55,124 nt of DNA, from NCBI RefSeq assembly GCF_023715845.1, contig NZ_JAMBOR010000025.1:1-55124 (forward strand). The letters run 5' to 3'. The position numbers were made by a program, and so were the translations under genes. This DNA comes from Fictibacillus phosphorivorans (GTDB lineage Bacteria > Bacillota > Bacilli > Bacillales > Fictibacillaceae). Positions 38,929 to 49,278 of the stretch are shown here, one piece after another (the stretch's first letter is position 1; each line of letters begins with the position of its first letter). The notes below the pieces were generated by a model. It did no database searches and was not told the DNA's origin. It saw only the letters and a list, made by a program, of their open reading frames with translations.

Positions 38929-38958
38929 ATTATAGCAAGCAAAGTATTTTCATGTCAA
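38929..38958 (-). promoter_or_regulatory. veg promoter, distal
   Basis: Minus strand TTGACA (38958-38953), 18-bp spacer, TATAAT (38934-38929): a second perfect pair exactly 42 bp upstream of the first. The remaining 38959-39170 is A/T-rich with no gene. Confidence 0.8.
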
Positions 38959-39170
38959 TGACCAAATATCCTTTTTTTGCTTTTTTTAGTATGTCAATAT
39001 ACCTGGTGAATATGTATAAAATGAAAGATTTCTACAAATAATCCTTAAATTTATGACCATTTGATATATTTTTTTGTTTTTTTATGTCTTTTTTTCTGTT
39101 ATTTTATATACGGAATTTGCCTCCCCCTATTACCTGATATGTATGATGTAATCAGCTGCTCATAATCAAC

Positions 39171-39199
39171 AAAAAACTCCGGGTTTTCCGGAGTTTTTT
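39171..39199 (-). terminator. yabG terminator
   Basis: Perfect hairpin ACTCCGG / CCGGAGT flanked by six A and six T, so potentially bidirectional; lies five bases past the yabG stop. Confidence 0.9.
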
Positions 39200-39203
39200 G
39201 TAT

Positions 39204-40070
39204 CTATGGCTTTGATTTAATTGGCATTCCTGTTCTAAGGAACCCTCTCGTCTCTACACCGCCTAATCCTTCTTTTCCAGTCAGTGTGTTGCGTAAAACA
39301 TCCATCACATTCACGCGATCCATGAAAGAGGTAAGACTAATCTTTGAAACGATATAAACAGGGTCTAAAGCATGTATATTAATTCGTGCAGGAGAGCTCG
39401 CGAAATTAGAACCTACTTTAATTAAAGATTCAAAATGAGATTGGCAAGCACCAGCAAAGATCATCAGATGATCTAGATTCGAATACTTTCTTCGTACTTC
39501 ACGAACCGTCCTGATGAAGTATTTTGTATGGCGATAAGCATTCACATCTGATATATCGCCCTTTGATTTCATGTAAGCATCATGACCCGTAATAACAAGA
39601 ATGTCTGGTCTAATCTCGTCTACAAGTGCCGGAACTTTTTCTGGCATATCGGTTTCTTTCATATGAATGCCATAAACAGGCACCCCCAGCTTTTTGTAGA
39701 GGTCCAGACATTTATTTAAATATAAGGGATCTCCATCAATATGAAGCACCCTTCCAGGCAGTTCAAAATAGGATTGATCGTATTGATAGCCATTGGTTGA
39801 AAGGTATTCCCTTTTTTGTCTCAGTAGATAATAATCCTGTCTGAAGAGCTTAAGTGAGGAATCTTCCTTATCTTTCACTACTTGCCTATGTTCAGTCATC
39901 TGCTTATCGTCCACGACAAATAAATCGTCCACTGGAGCATCAGCCCAGAGTCTGAGCTCTTCTCCTGCAAGTTCTGCAATGGTACGATCTTCACTAAATC
40001 CTACAATCCGAAAAAGTAAATCCCGTTTGTAAGAGTTCCTGGTCACAATTGTTCCAATCTCTAGTTTCAT
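39204..40070 (-). CDS. yabG: Sporulation-specific protease YabG
   Basis: Cysteine protease that trims spore coat proteins. The 288-aa protein carries DILVITGHDAY and the probable catalytic region IFAGACQSHFESLI, then SSPARINIHALDPVYIV. Start MKLEIGTIVTRNSYKRDLLFRI at 40070 follows GGGGGAG by about 5 nt; the longer frame to 40112 is discarded. B. subtilis yabG is sigma-K-dependent. Only a poor CATA-type -10 is seen here. Confidence 0.93.
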   Translation of the reverse strand: MKLEIGTIVTRNSYKRDLLFRIVGFSEDRTIAELAGEELRLWADAPVDDLFVVDDKQMTEHRQVVKDKEDSSLKLFRQDYYLLRQKREYLSTNGYQYDQSYFELPGRVLHIDGDPLYLNKCLDLYKKLGVPVYGIHMKETDMPEKVPALVDEIRPDILVITGHDAYMKSKGDISDVNAYRHTKYFIRTVREVRRKYSNLDHLMIFAGACQSHFESLIKVGSNFASSPARINIHALDPVYIVSKISLTSFMDRVNVMDVLRNTLTGKEGLGGVETRGFLRTGMPIKSKP

Positions 40071-40156
40071 CTTACTCCCCCTATTTGGAGTAACAAGCTC
40101 CACTGCTCCCAATGTTCTTTTATAAGGTTATGAGAGGATAGGGGGAAAAATGAGGT

Positions 40157-41038
<882 letters not shown>

Positions 41039-41605
41039 CTACTCCTCCTCATTTCTATAGAGCGCCTGCAGAGCTTTCTGAAATTCATCCTGAGTGACGC
41101 GAAACATATTTAAACGCTTATACAATTGTTTTGCATTCATATAACCTAACCGAAGCTCTCTACCAATGATCTCACGTCTTCTTTTTGAATCTGGTCCTCC
41201 GGTCAGTCCAGCTGCCATTAGATCTTCCCAAGCAATTAATTCACTTTCTTCTGTTTCCAGCATTTCTTCTCTCACATGTGAAAGAGCTTCAATAATCGCT
41301 TCCTTCGAAGCGTGCTCTACGCCTACACCTTTATTACCTTTAGCCAGGGCGTCATGTTTTGCTAAATATGCATGCTTACAGCCCGGAACGAACTCAGAAA
41401 TGATCTGCCTAATTCTCTTTCCAGGAAAATCTGGATCTGTAAATACGATAATTCCCCGAATATTATGGGCTCTTTTTATCCGATTCAACGTATCTATACT
41501 TATTTCTGATCCATTTGTTTCAATTGTATCCGCTTCAACCGAGCGTTTTATGGCGAGTGTATCGCTCTTACCTTCAACAATAATAATTTCTTTTATTTTT
41601 TTCAT
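41039..41605 (-). CDS. rnmV: Ribonuclease M5
   Basis: Cuts the 5S rRNA precursor. The 188-aa protein has a TOPRIM domain: IIIVEGKSD with the catalytic Glu, and FTDPDFPGKRIR with the DxD motif. Start at ATG 41605 has GGAGG 6 nt upstream; the TTG at 41617 overlaps that site. The rnmV-rsmA pair is conserved in Bacillus. Confidence 0.96.
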   Translation of the reverse strand: MKKIKEIIIVEGKSDTLAIKRSVEADTIETNGSEISIDTLNRIKRAHNIRGIIVFTDPDFPGKRIRQIISEFVPGCKHAYLAKHDALAKGNKGVGVEHASKEAIIEALSHVREEMLETEESELIAWEDLMAAGLTGGPDSKRRREIIGRELRLGYMNAKQLYKRLNMFRVTQDEFQKALQALYRNEEE

Positions 41606-41622
41606 GATTTCCTCCAAAACGG

Positions 41623-41649
41623 TGAAACCTTTTTAGGCATTGTAACGTC
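41623..41649 (+). promoter_or_regulatory. ECF-sigma-like promoter directed antisense into yabE
   Basis: Plus strand TGAAAC (41623-41628), 17-bp spacer, CGTC (41646-41649), resembling sigma-M/X/W promoters. It lies between rnmV and yabE and points into the 3' end of yabE. In B. subtilis a sigma-X/M-dependent antisense RNA (S25) controls yabE from an equivalent place. The yabE terminator hairpin would lie in its path. Confidence 0.55.
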
Positions 41650-41680
41650 TAATCATTTGAACGAAAAAACATCTTTTACT

Positions 41681-41708
41681 AGTATACCCCAGGCGTCAAG
41701 AAAGTCTA
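41681..41708 (-). promoter_or_regulatory. rnmV promoter (candidate sigma-A)
   Basis: Minus strand TAGACT (41708-41703), 16-bp spacer, TATACT (41686-41681), about 75 bp before rnmV and downstream of the yabE terminator. Confidence 0.45.
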
Positions 41709-41751
41709 GGTTTGTCTAGCCCTAACTTCGAAGTACTTACTTTCTTTAAGT

Positions 41752-41785
41752 ACAAAAAAAGCACAGGGAATTATCCCTATGCTTT
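41752..41785 (-). terminator. yabE terminator
   Basis: Minus strand hairpin AAGCATAGGGA / TCCCTGTGCTT followed by seven T. Confidence 0.85.
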
Positions 41786-41796
41786 ATTAGTTTAAA

Positions 41797-43011
41797 TTAA
41801 TTGATGATACGAATCTTAATCGTTTTTCTTCCCCAAGCTTCTGCTTTTGATTGCGAAGAAAAGAATACATCTATCTTGTTACCCTTAATCGCTCCTCCAG
41901 TATCTGATGCAATGGCATAGCCATACCCTTCAACATATACTTTCGAGCCAAGAGGAATAACGTTTGGATCGACTGCGATAACTTTCGCATTCGGATTCGC
42001 CTTTAAATTGTAGCCTGAAGCAGTAATTCCAGAACATCCTGAGCAGTTAGCAGTATAAGCCGTACTTGTTACAGTAAGCTCTCTTCCGCCAGTTTCACTC
42101 GTAGCTTTACTACGTGAAACAACAGGCTTCGGTTGTGGTTGTGGTTTTGCTTTTGTACCGATAGCAACAATTTTATCTGTGCTCTCAGTTAATGTCTTTT
42201 TGCCGACAAGTTTTCTGGAAACTTCTTTACCGTTTTCCATGACAACTTCATAACGTTTTTCAAGTTTGCCATTATTGCCGTCTTGTACAACACGCTCTTT
42301 GCCTTCTGTTAAGTTGCTGTCTTTACGATTAACAGTAGCAAATGGTGTTTCTTCTTCCACTACATCGGTGACCTTTTCTACTCTGATGACTTCAACCTGC
42401 GTTTTGCCAGTAAGCTTTTCTGTTTTGGCAGGTGATACACGGTCAATTTCACCTAGTGATACCTTTTGTTGCTTCAAAAGGTCAGCGACGGTAGTCGAAG
42501 TGGTCCAAACTTGCTGTGCTTTTCCGCCTACAACAAGTTTCACCGGAAATGCTGATTCGATCTTTATCTTTCCTTGATCTTGGATATCAGCAGTTAGGTT
42601 TGGCTTAATGACATCATGTTCTTTCAGCGATAGTTGCTGTTCTTTTACGAATTGCTCAACAGTCTTTGCTGTAGTCCACACTTTTTTGTCTTTGCCATCT
42701 ATGGTAAGGACGATTTCTTTAGCCTTTAAGTAATCAACCTGCATGTTATCTTCAACCTTAGCAGAAAGCCCAGGTTTTACCACATCATGCTGGTTAGGTT
42801 TTATATTTTGTTCGCTTAATAGTTCCCCTACTGTGCTAGCATGTGTTTTTACTTCCGTTTTCTTTCCGTCAAGCATTAGAGTTACTTCTGCTTTCGTAGT
42901 TTCATAACCTACGAACCCAGTCGTTACCGCTAAAACGATAAGAGCGGTTATAGAAAGATAAAGTTTCTTTCTCGTAAAACGTGAGAACAAAGCTGTAATA
43001 TTCTTATACAT
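41797..43011 (-). CDS. yabE: Resuscitation-promoting-factor-like cell wall protein YabE
   Basis: Secreted or membrane-anchored putative muralytic protein. The 404-aa sequence has an N-terminal membrane/signal segment (about 17-36), three DUF348 repeats (VTLMLDGKKTEVKT, IVLTIDGKDKKVWTT and VKLVVGGKAQQVWTT starts), a G5 domain (about 215-290), a proline/glutamine linker, and a C-terminal 3D domain. The latter shows TAYTANCSGCSG and the Asp triad region ASDTGGAIKGNKIDVFF. GGGGAGG precedes the ATG and a near-consensus promoter lies upstream. Confidence 0.93.
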   Translation of the reverse strand: MYKNITALFSRFTRKKLYLSITALIVLAVTTGFVGYETTKAEVTLMLDGKKTEVKTHASTVGELLSEQNIKPNQHDVVKPGLSAKVEDNMQVDYLKAKEIVLTIDGKDKKVWTTAKTVEQFVKEQQLSLKEHDVIKPNLTADIQDQGKIKIESAFPVKLVVGGKAQQVWTTSTTVADLLKQQKVSLGEIDRVSPAKTEKLTGKTQVEVIRVEKVTDVVEEETPFATVNRKDSNLTEGKERVVQDGNNGKLEKRYEVVMENGKEVSRKLVGKKTLTESTDKIVAIGTKAKPQPQPKPVVSRSKATSETGGRELTVTSTAYTANCSGCSGITASGYNLKANPNAKVIAVDPNVIPLGSKVYVEGYGYAIASDTGGAIKGNKIDVFFSSQSKAEAWGRKTIKIRIIN

Positions 43012-43036
43012 CCAATTCCTCCCCTACAAGGACTGC

Positions 43037-43065
43037 ATTATAAATATCTTTTTTCTATCTGTCAA
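43037..43065 (-). promoter_or_regulatory. yabE sigma-A promoter
   Basis: Minus strand TTGACA (43065-43060), 17-bp spacer, TATAAT (43042-43037): both perfect. Confidence 0.85.
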
Positions 43066-43141
43066 ATCCCTCCTTTTTCGTCATTAATTGACCCAAGGCT
43101 AATTATGAGCAGATAAGAAGGAAAAAGGGAAGAAAAAACGT

Positions 43142-43169
43142 TTGACAATTTTCCTGTCCCTTTTGTCAA
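43142..43169. repeat. Inverted repeat TTGACAA / TTGTCAA upstream of yabE
   Basis: Seven-base arms at 43142-43148 and 43163-43169, separated by 14 bp, about 80 bp upstream of the yabE -35. Neither arm has a matching -10 at normal spacing, so it looks more like a two-site operator than a promoter. No regulator can be named. Confidence 0.4.
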
Positions 43170-43212
43170 TTCTTGAAAGATGAATGTGATATTCATCATG
43201 CTTCGTTGGTTT

Positions 43213-43263
43213 CCGACAACATATTCTATCGAGATATGTTGAAAATTCGAAATGCGTTGTCGG
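43213..43263 (-). other. Overlapping hairpins at the 3' end of tatD
   Basis: On the minus strand ATATGTTGTCGG (43224-43213) can pair either with CAACATAT (43241-43234) or with CCGACAAC (43263-43256); each alternative gives eight base pairs. The structure spans the tatD stop codon. No T-tract follows, so it is not a normal terminator. Confidence 0.45.
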
Positions 43264-43993
43264 ACGTTTTCTTTATGATGTCTTCAAGTGGAAGATCTTT
43301 TATCTCTGATAATGATTCTGCTACATACTTTACATAAGATGGTTCGTTTCTTTTTCCTCTTAACGGATGAGGACTAAGATAAGGACAATCAGTTTCGATC
43401 AAAAGCCGGTCCATAGGAATTTCTTTCGCAACTTCCTTAACCTTTTTTGCATTCTTAAATGTTACTGGTCCACCAAAGCTTATGTAGAAATTCATGTCCA
43501 TACATTGACGGGCTACTTCTAAACTTCCACTATAGCAATGCATGATGCCGCCAACTTCATGGGCTTCTTCTTCCCTAAGTATGTCAACAACGTCTTGTGT
43601 CGCTTCCCGGTTATGAATAACGATGGGCAGCTTCACTTTTTTCGCGAGTTGGATCTGGCGTCTGAATACTTCTTTTTGAACATCTGCAGGCGACTTATCC
43701 CAATGATAATCTAACCCCATTTCGCCAAGAGCGACAACCTTTGGATGTGCTGCAAGTTCTTCAATCCAAGCCAGATCTTCTTCGGTCATGTCGATCGCAT
43801 CAACCGGATGCCAGCCTACGCAAGCATAAATGAAGTCATATTCTTCCGCAAGTTCCATGGCACCTTTGATCGTTTCTCGATCAAAACCGACCACTACGAT
43901 GTGGTGAACTCCTTCATCTAAAGCCCGCTGAATAACCGCCTGACGGTCTTCCTTAAATTGTGTTGCATTGAGATGTGCGTGTGTATCAAACAT
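43226..43993 (-). CDS. tatD: TatD-family deoxyribonuclease YabD
   Basis: Metal-dependent DNase of the amidohydrolase fold. The 255-aa protein has metal ligands in FDTHAHLN, GEMGLDYHW, VIHNREA, MHCYSG and ETDCPYL. Start MFDTHAH at 43993 follows AAAGGATG; upstream in-frame starts to 44041 overlap that site or lack support. It is downstream of metG, separated by a terminator and a 186-bp gap. Confidence 0.95.
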   Translation of the reverse strand: MFDTHAHLNATQFKEDRQAVIQRALDEGVHHIVVVGFDRETIKGAMELAEEYDFIYACVGWHPVDAIDMTEEDLAWIEELAAHPKVVALGEMGLDYHWDKSPADVQKEVFRRQIQLAKKVKLPIVIHNREATQDVVDILREEEAHEVGGIMHCYSGSLEVARQCMDMNFYISFGGPVTFKNAKKVKEVAKEIPMDRLLIETDCPYLSPHPLRGKRNEPSYVKYVAESLSEIKDLPLEDIIKKTSDNAFRIFNISR

Positions 43994-44144
43994 AATGTAC
44001 ATCCTTTCGACTTTACAAATCTTATCACATTTACCATTCATTCGGGTAACAGTAGCATTACAATATAATTACATTTTAGGTATTTAGACCTATTTTAAGT
44101 AAGTGTTTAGACGTGTTCAAACACTCTTAGGCAATGAAAAATAT

Positions 44145-44176
44145 TAAAAAAGCGGGGAAATCCTCCCCGCTTTTTC
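44145..44176 (-). terminator. metG terminator
   Basis: Minus strand hairpin AAAAAGCGGGGA / TCCCCGCTTTTTT, a near-perfect terminator overlapping the region just after metG. Confidence 0.92.
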
Positions 44177-44179
44177 TCA

Positions 44180-46156
<1,977 letters not shown>

Positions 46157-46403
46157 TTATACCGCCTCCTCAAAGTCTTCTGTAATAAGGAAAAAAAGCC
46201 CCTCCATTTAGGGACTGTTCGTCTTTTGAAATGGCTCTTCTCAAACAATGAAAACAGCCTTTTACCATTAGGGAAACATTTACCTATGTCGGAAAATGTA
46301 TCTTTTTTACAAAAACTATAAAAAACTGTTTACTCTAGGACATAAAAGTAAAAAAGCAAGCGAAAGATTTTTATGTAAATACTTTCATTATTCTCTTTTC
46401 TTC
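46157..46403 (-). promoter_or_regulatory. metG leader RNA with probable attenuator
   Basis: Transcript predicted from the promoter at 46410-46439 has a ~245-nt untranslated leader with an intrinsic terminator at 46191-46215. Upstream, TCCCTAATGG (near 46273) nearly repeats TCCCTAAATGG of the terminator 5' arm and could compete for its 3' arm. No T-box AGGGTGGNACCGCG and no S-box core are present. The rest of the gene-free interval 46157-46795 holds the metG and abrB promoters and Spo0A boxes. Confidence 0.55.
46191..46215 (-). terminator. Intrinsic terminator in the metG leader
   Basis: Minus strand AGTCCCT / AGGGGCT stem (seven pairs, one G-U), six-base loop, seven T, ending 35 nt before the metG GTG. 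No other minus-strand gene lies upstream that it could serve. Confidence 0.8.
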
Positions 46404-46409
46404 CTTCAA

Positions 46410-46439
46410 AATATACCTAATGCATTGAAAGTGTGTCAA
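46410..46439 (-). promoter_or_regulatory. metG sigma-A promoter
   Basis: Minus strand TTGACA (46439-46434), 18-bp spacer, TATATT (46415-46410). Confidence 0.75.
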
Positions 46440-46498
46440 GGTATAGGAGCTAAAGGTTTAAAAGGAGAACATGAATAGTATTTTTTCATTGTTAGTCT

Positions 46499-46515
46499 TG
46501 TCGAAATTTGGCGAT
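46499..46515 (+). promoter_or_regulatory. Upstream tandem Spo0A boxes (second pair)
   Basis: TGTCGAA (46499-46505) and TGGCGAT (46509-46515), the same two heptamers at the same 10-bp period as the pair at 46730-46746. It lies about 60 bp upstream of the metG -35 and 170 bp upstream of the abrB -35. Confidence 0.6.
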
Positions 46516-46684
46516 AAATCTAAACCTTATTTCCAGTTAATATTTTTCATCTTTTACACTTATTTGAATTTTTTATGACAATATATGAATATATTTTCCA
46601 GTTCCCGTTTCGAAAGTTTAATAAAATGGGTATATACTAGTGAATTCAATTGGTAAAAGAATTAAAAATGTTTAAGTCAAAACT

Positions 46685-46714
46685 ATTGACGACAATTGGA
46701 AATCTTGGTAAGAT
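46685..46714 (+). promoter_or_regulatory. abrB promoter
   Basis: TTGACG (46685-46690), 18-bp spacer, TGG-TAAGAT (46709-46714) with extended -10. The first base transcribed should fall near 46721, just before the downstream Spo0A boxes. Confidence 0.75.
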
Positions 46715-46729
46715 GTTCTCGTAGGATTT

Positions 46730-46746
46730 TGTCGAATTCTGGCGAT
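46730..46746 (+). promoter_or_regulatory. Spo0A boxes in the abrB leader
   Basis: TGTCGAA (46730-46736, a perfect 0A box) and TGGCGAT (46740-46746), spaced one helical turn, downstream of the abrB start point. In B. subtilis Spo0A~P represses abrB by binding tandem boxes at this place. Confidence 0.85.
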
Positions 46747-46795
46747 TAAAATAGATAGGGAAATATTTTATATATTCGGGAGGAGAGATTTTATT

Positions 46796-47080
46796 ATGAA
46801 ATCTACAGGAATTGTACGTAAGGTCGATGAACTAGGACGTGTGGTTATTCCAATCGAACTACGCCGTACTCTAGGTATTGCAGAGAAAGACGCTTTAGAA
46901 ATCTACGTTGATGATGACCGCATCATTCTTAAGAAATACAAGCCAAACATGACTTGTGCAGTAACTGGTGAAGTTTCAGATGATAACTACACAGTTGCAG
47001 GCGGAAAAATCATTCTTAGCCGTGAAGGTGCTAAAGAAGTTATGGATGAGCTTCAAAAGCAACTTCAAACATCAAAATAA
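46796..47080 (+). CDS. abrB: Transition-state regulator AbrB
   Basis: Global repressor of stationary-phase genes. The 94-aa protein has the swapped-hairpin DNA-binding domain MKSTGIVRKVDELGRVVIPIELRRTLGIAEKDALEIYVDD (cut short here: residues 1-20 alone identify it) and a C-terminal multimerisation half with the conserved cysteine in MTCAVTGE. GGGAGGAG precedes the ATG. It is the only plus-strand gene in the window and is convergent with rsmI across a terminator. Confidence 0.97.
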   Translation: MKSTGIVRKVDELGRVVIPIELRRTLGIAEKDALEIYVDDDRIILKKYKPNMTCAVTGEVSDDNYTVAGGKIILSREGAKEVMDELQKQLQTSK

Positions 47081-47093
47081 GAACATAAACAAT

Positions 47094-47120
47094 AGAGCCT
47101 TCGTTTAGAAGGCTCTTTCC
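47094..47120 (+). terminator. abrB terminator
   Basis: Plus strand perfect hairpin AGAGCCTTC / GAAGGCTCT with a five-base loop, then TTCCCTTT. Confidence 0.85.
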
Positions 47121-47160
47121 CTTTGTACTTATAGTTGCCTTGCCGATCATTGACTACGAA

Positions 47161-48045
47161 TTATAGACCATGGTATTCCTGATAAACGGAACGCTTTGGT
47201 ACATTTCGGTCGACAGCCGCTAACTTAATAGCTTCTTTTGGCTTCTCACCTTGCTTTACATAATGATCAACATGTTCCGTCACCGAAAGAGATTCCCACC
47301 ATTGTTCAGTCTGATCACTCAGGTATTCGATATCTCCGCTTCCCTCTACCACTAAACAAAATTCTCCCCTGATCTCAGCGTCTCCTTGATTGATAAAATC
47401 ATTTACCTCTTTAAGCGTACCACGGGTAATTTCTTCGTATTTCTTGGTTAACTCTCGAACCACCGCAATTTTTCGGTCTTCTAAAATGTTTTCCATAACC
47501 TGCAGCGTCTCCTTTAGACGATGCGGTGCCTCATAAAAAAGAAGGGTAGATGGAAATGCTTTTAATCTCTCTAATTCTGCTTTCTTTTCTTTTTTACCCC
47601 GCGGAAGGAAACCGTAAAAAGTGAAAAGTTCTGTATCTAGTCCGGAAGCCACTAGTGCAGGTAAAGCAGCATTTGCTCCAGGCAGGGGAATAACAGGTAT
47701 TTCTTCTTCTACACATTGGACGACTAGTTCATATCCGGGATCTGAAATTCCAGGCATTCCCGCATCTGTTACCAGTGCAATTTGCTTTCCTTCTCTTAAG
47801 GATTCTATCAGCTTTTTCCCGCTCTGCATTTTATTATGATCATGATAACTCGTCAGTGGCGTACTAATTTCAAAATGGCTGCATAGCTTTTTCGTTTGCC
47901 GTGTATCCTCTGCTGCGATCAAATCAGCCTCTTTTAATGTACGAACAGCGCGGAACGTCATATCTTCTAAGTTTCCAATCGGTGTAGGGACCAAATATAA
48001 GGCACCCGTCCCTCTCTCGTCATGGTAGCTCTTTTGCTGCCACAT
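47161..48045 (-). CDS. rsmI: 16S rRNA 2'-O-ribose C1402 methyltransferase RsmI (YabC)
   Basis: SAM-dependent tetrapyrrole-methylase-fold enzyme acting on the 30S decoding centre. The 294-aa protein has LYLVPTPIGNLEDMTFRA, AAEDTRQTKKL, VTDAGMPGISDPGYELV and PLPGANAALPALVASGL, the diagnostic series. Start MWQQKSYHD at 48045 follows GGGAAG by 8 nt; the GTG at 48054 is unlikely. It overlaps yazA by 26 nt. Confidence 0.95.
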   Translation of the reverse strand: MWQQKSYHDERGTGALYLVPTPIGNLEDMTFRAVRTLKEADLIAAEDTRQTKKLCSHFEISTPLTSYHDHNKMQSGKKLIESLREGKQIALVTDAGMPGISDPGYELVVQCVEEEIPVIPLPGANAALPALVASGLDTELFTFYGFLPRGKKEKKAELERLKAFPSTLLFYEAPHRLKETLQVMENILEDRKIAVVRELTKKYEEITRGTLKEVNDFINQGDAEIRGEFCLVVEGSGDIEYLSDQTEQWWESLSVTEHVDHYVKQGEKPKEAIKLAAVDRNVPKRSVYQEYHGL

Positions 48046-48313
48046 GTGGAACACTTCCCTCTTTTATTATTCTCTCTTTTGCCGCTCTACTTAGTTTCTT
48101 TATTGCAAATTCGAAGCGCATGGCTTCTTGTTTCGTTGAAAAAGATTGCTGAAATACAAGCTTAAAAGGTCCTCTTCCTCTTGTATACTTAGCTCCTTTT
48201 CCCTCTTCATGTTTTCGAATCCGCTGACTGATCTCATTTGTATAGCCTGTATAGTAAGTTCCGTCACCGCACTCCAAAATATACACAAAATGATTATTGT
48301 TCTTGTCCACCAT
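48020..48313 (-). CDS. yazA: GIY-YIG nuclease-like protein YazA
   Basis: A 97-aa UPF0213-type protein with [18 protein letters not shown] (the GIY-YIG positions) and the conserved arginine in RGPFKLV. It may be a structure-specific nuclease, but no substrate is known. AAAAGGATG precedes the ATG. It overlaps trmN6 by 20 nt and rsmI by 26 nt, so the three are translationally linked. Confidence 0.9.
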   Translation of the reverse strand: MVDKNNNHFVYILECGDGTYYTGYTNEISQRIRKHEEGKGAKYTRGRGPFKLVFQQSFSTKQEAMRFEFAIKKLSRAAKERIIKEGSVPHVAAKELP

Positions 48314-49043
48314 AGAACATCCTTTTTAGCTCAGCCGTATATTCTCCATCCTCTCCGTATACTGTAAGCGGCGGGAGAATATGCAGATCTGGCTTTCCGT
48401 TTTTCATACCTTCTATTAAAAGCATGTTCGCTTCACTTCCGGCTTTTGGATAGATCAGCTGAAGTTTCTTAGGTTCCAGCTTATATTGGCGCATATAAGC
48501 TAAGATTTCCATTAGACGGTTTGGACGATGCACCATTGCAACCTTTCCCCCTTGCTTCACTAGCTGGCTGCTTACACGAATCACATTCTCCAAGGAGCAA
48601 TGAATTTCATGTCGGGCAATGGCAAGGTGTTCATTCTGATTGAAATCTTCTTCATGAACAGACGGAAAATACGGCGGGTTGCACGTTAACGCATCATATG
48701 TCCCATGCCCGTATTTTACAGGTGCCTCTTTTATATCCGCAAGATCCATTTGTATCTGATTTTCTAAACCGTTCATTTTTACACTTCGGTCAGCCATGCT
48801 ATGTAGTCTTTCTTGAATTTCTACTCCTGTAATATGAGCTTTCGAGCGAGTGCTTAACAATAATGCTACAGCCCCGTTGCCGCTGCATAAATCAATTATT
48901 TTTCCTTTTTGAATCGGAACCCAAGTAAAACGGCTCAAAAGAACGGCATCAAGTGAAAACGAAAAAACAGAGGGGCTTTGAATAATTTTTAAGTCTTCAT
49001 GGACTAAATAATCGATTCGCTCATCTGGCAAAAGCTCAGTCAT
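48294..49043 (-). CDS. trmN6: tRNA (adenine-N6)-methyltransferase, TrmN6 family (YabB)
   Basis: A 249-aa SAM methyltransferase with [16 protein letters not shown] (SAM loop) and the catalytic CNPPYFP motif, typical of N6-adenine methylation. E. coli TrmN6 modifies A37 of tRNA-Val; the Bacillus substrate (probably tRNA) is inferred. AGGA lies 6 nt before the ATG. A repeat element and the yabA terminator separate it from yabA. Confidence 0.9.
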   Translation of the reverse strand: MTELLPDERIDYLVHEDLKIIQSPSVFSFSLDAVLLSRFTWVPIQKGKIIDLCSGNGAVALLLSTRSKAHITGVEIQERLHSMADRSVKMNGLENQIQMDLADIKEAPVKYGHGTYDALTCNPPYFPSVHEEDFNQNEHLAIARHEIHCSLENVIRVSSQLVKQGGKVAMVHRPNRLMEILAYMRQYKLEPKKLQLIYPKAGSEANMLLIEGMKNGKPDLHILPPLTVYGEDGEYTAELKRMFYGGQEQ

Positions 49044-49085
49044 CGTTATTCCTACTTTCTTCTTTATATAAATAAACTTCGATAG

Positions 49086-49190
49086 TAGTTGATTTCCGCT
49101 TCCGACACTCCCTTTCCACGGGTCCTATCGGTGAGCCTCCAACCGTTACGCGCCATTAGGAGTATCGGCCCTTGCGCTACTATCAATTTG
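49086..49190. repeat. Dispersed intergenic repeat, copy 4 (diverged)
   Basis: Shares GTTGATTTCCGCTTCC, CTTTCCACGGG, CGGTGAGCC and a degraded ATCAA end with the copies at 20486 and 22685; more diverged. It lies between the yabA terminator and trmN6. Confidence 0.7.
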
Positions 49191-49246
49191 CACGGAAGAT
49201 AAATATAAAAACACTAATAAGCAGTATTTTAAAGAAAATCATCTAT

Positions 49247-49277
49247 ATAAAAAGAAGCCTTCCCCTTAGGAAAGGCG
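49247..49277 (-). terminator. yabA terminator
   Basis: Minus strand hairpin GCCTTTCC / GGGGAAGGC with a three-base loop, followed by TTCTTTTTAT. Confidence 0.8.
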
Positions 49278-49278
49278 T

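Noticed and set aside
40071-40156. Sigma-K promoter for yabG
   Set aside because: A CATA-type -10 is present but there is no AC at the correct -35 distance.
41797-43011. YabE as an active Rpf lysozyme-like enzyme
   Set aside because: It has DUF348, G5 and 3D domains but no Rpf catalytic domain; only the broad resuscitation-factor-like label is justified.
46157-46403. T-box riboswitch before metG
   Set aside because: The conserved AGGGTGGNACCGCG element is absent. A lone TGGTA near 46266-46270 is too little evidence.
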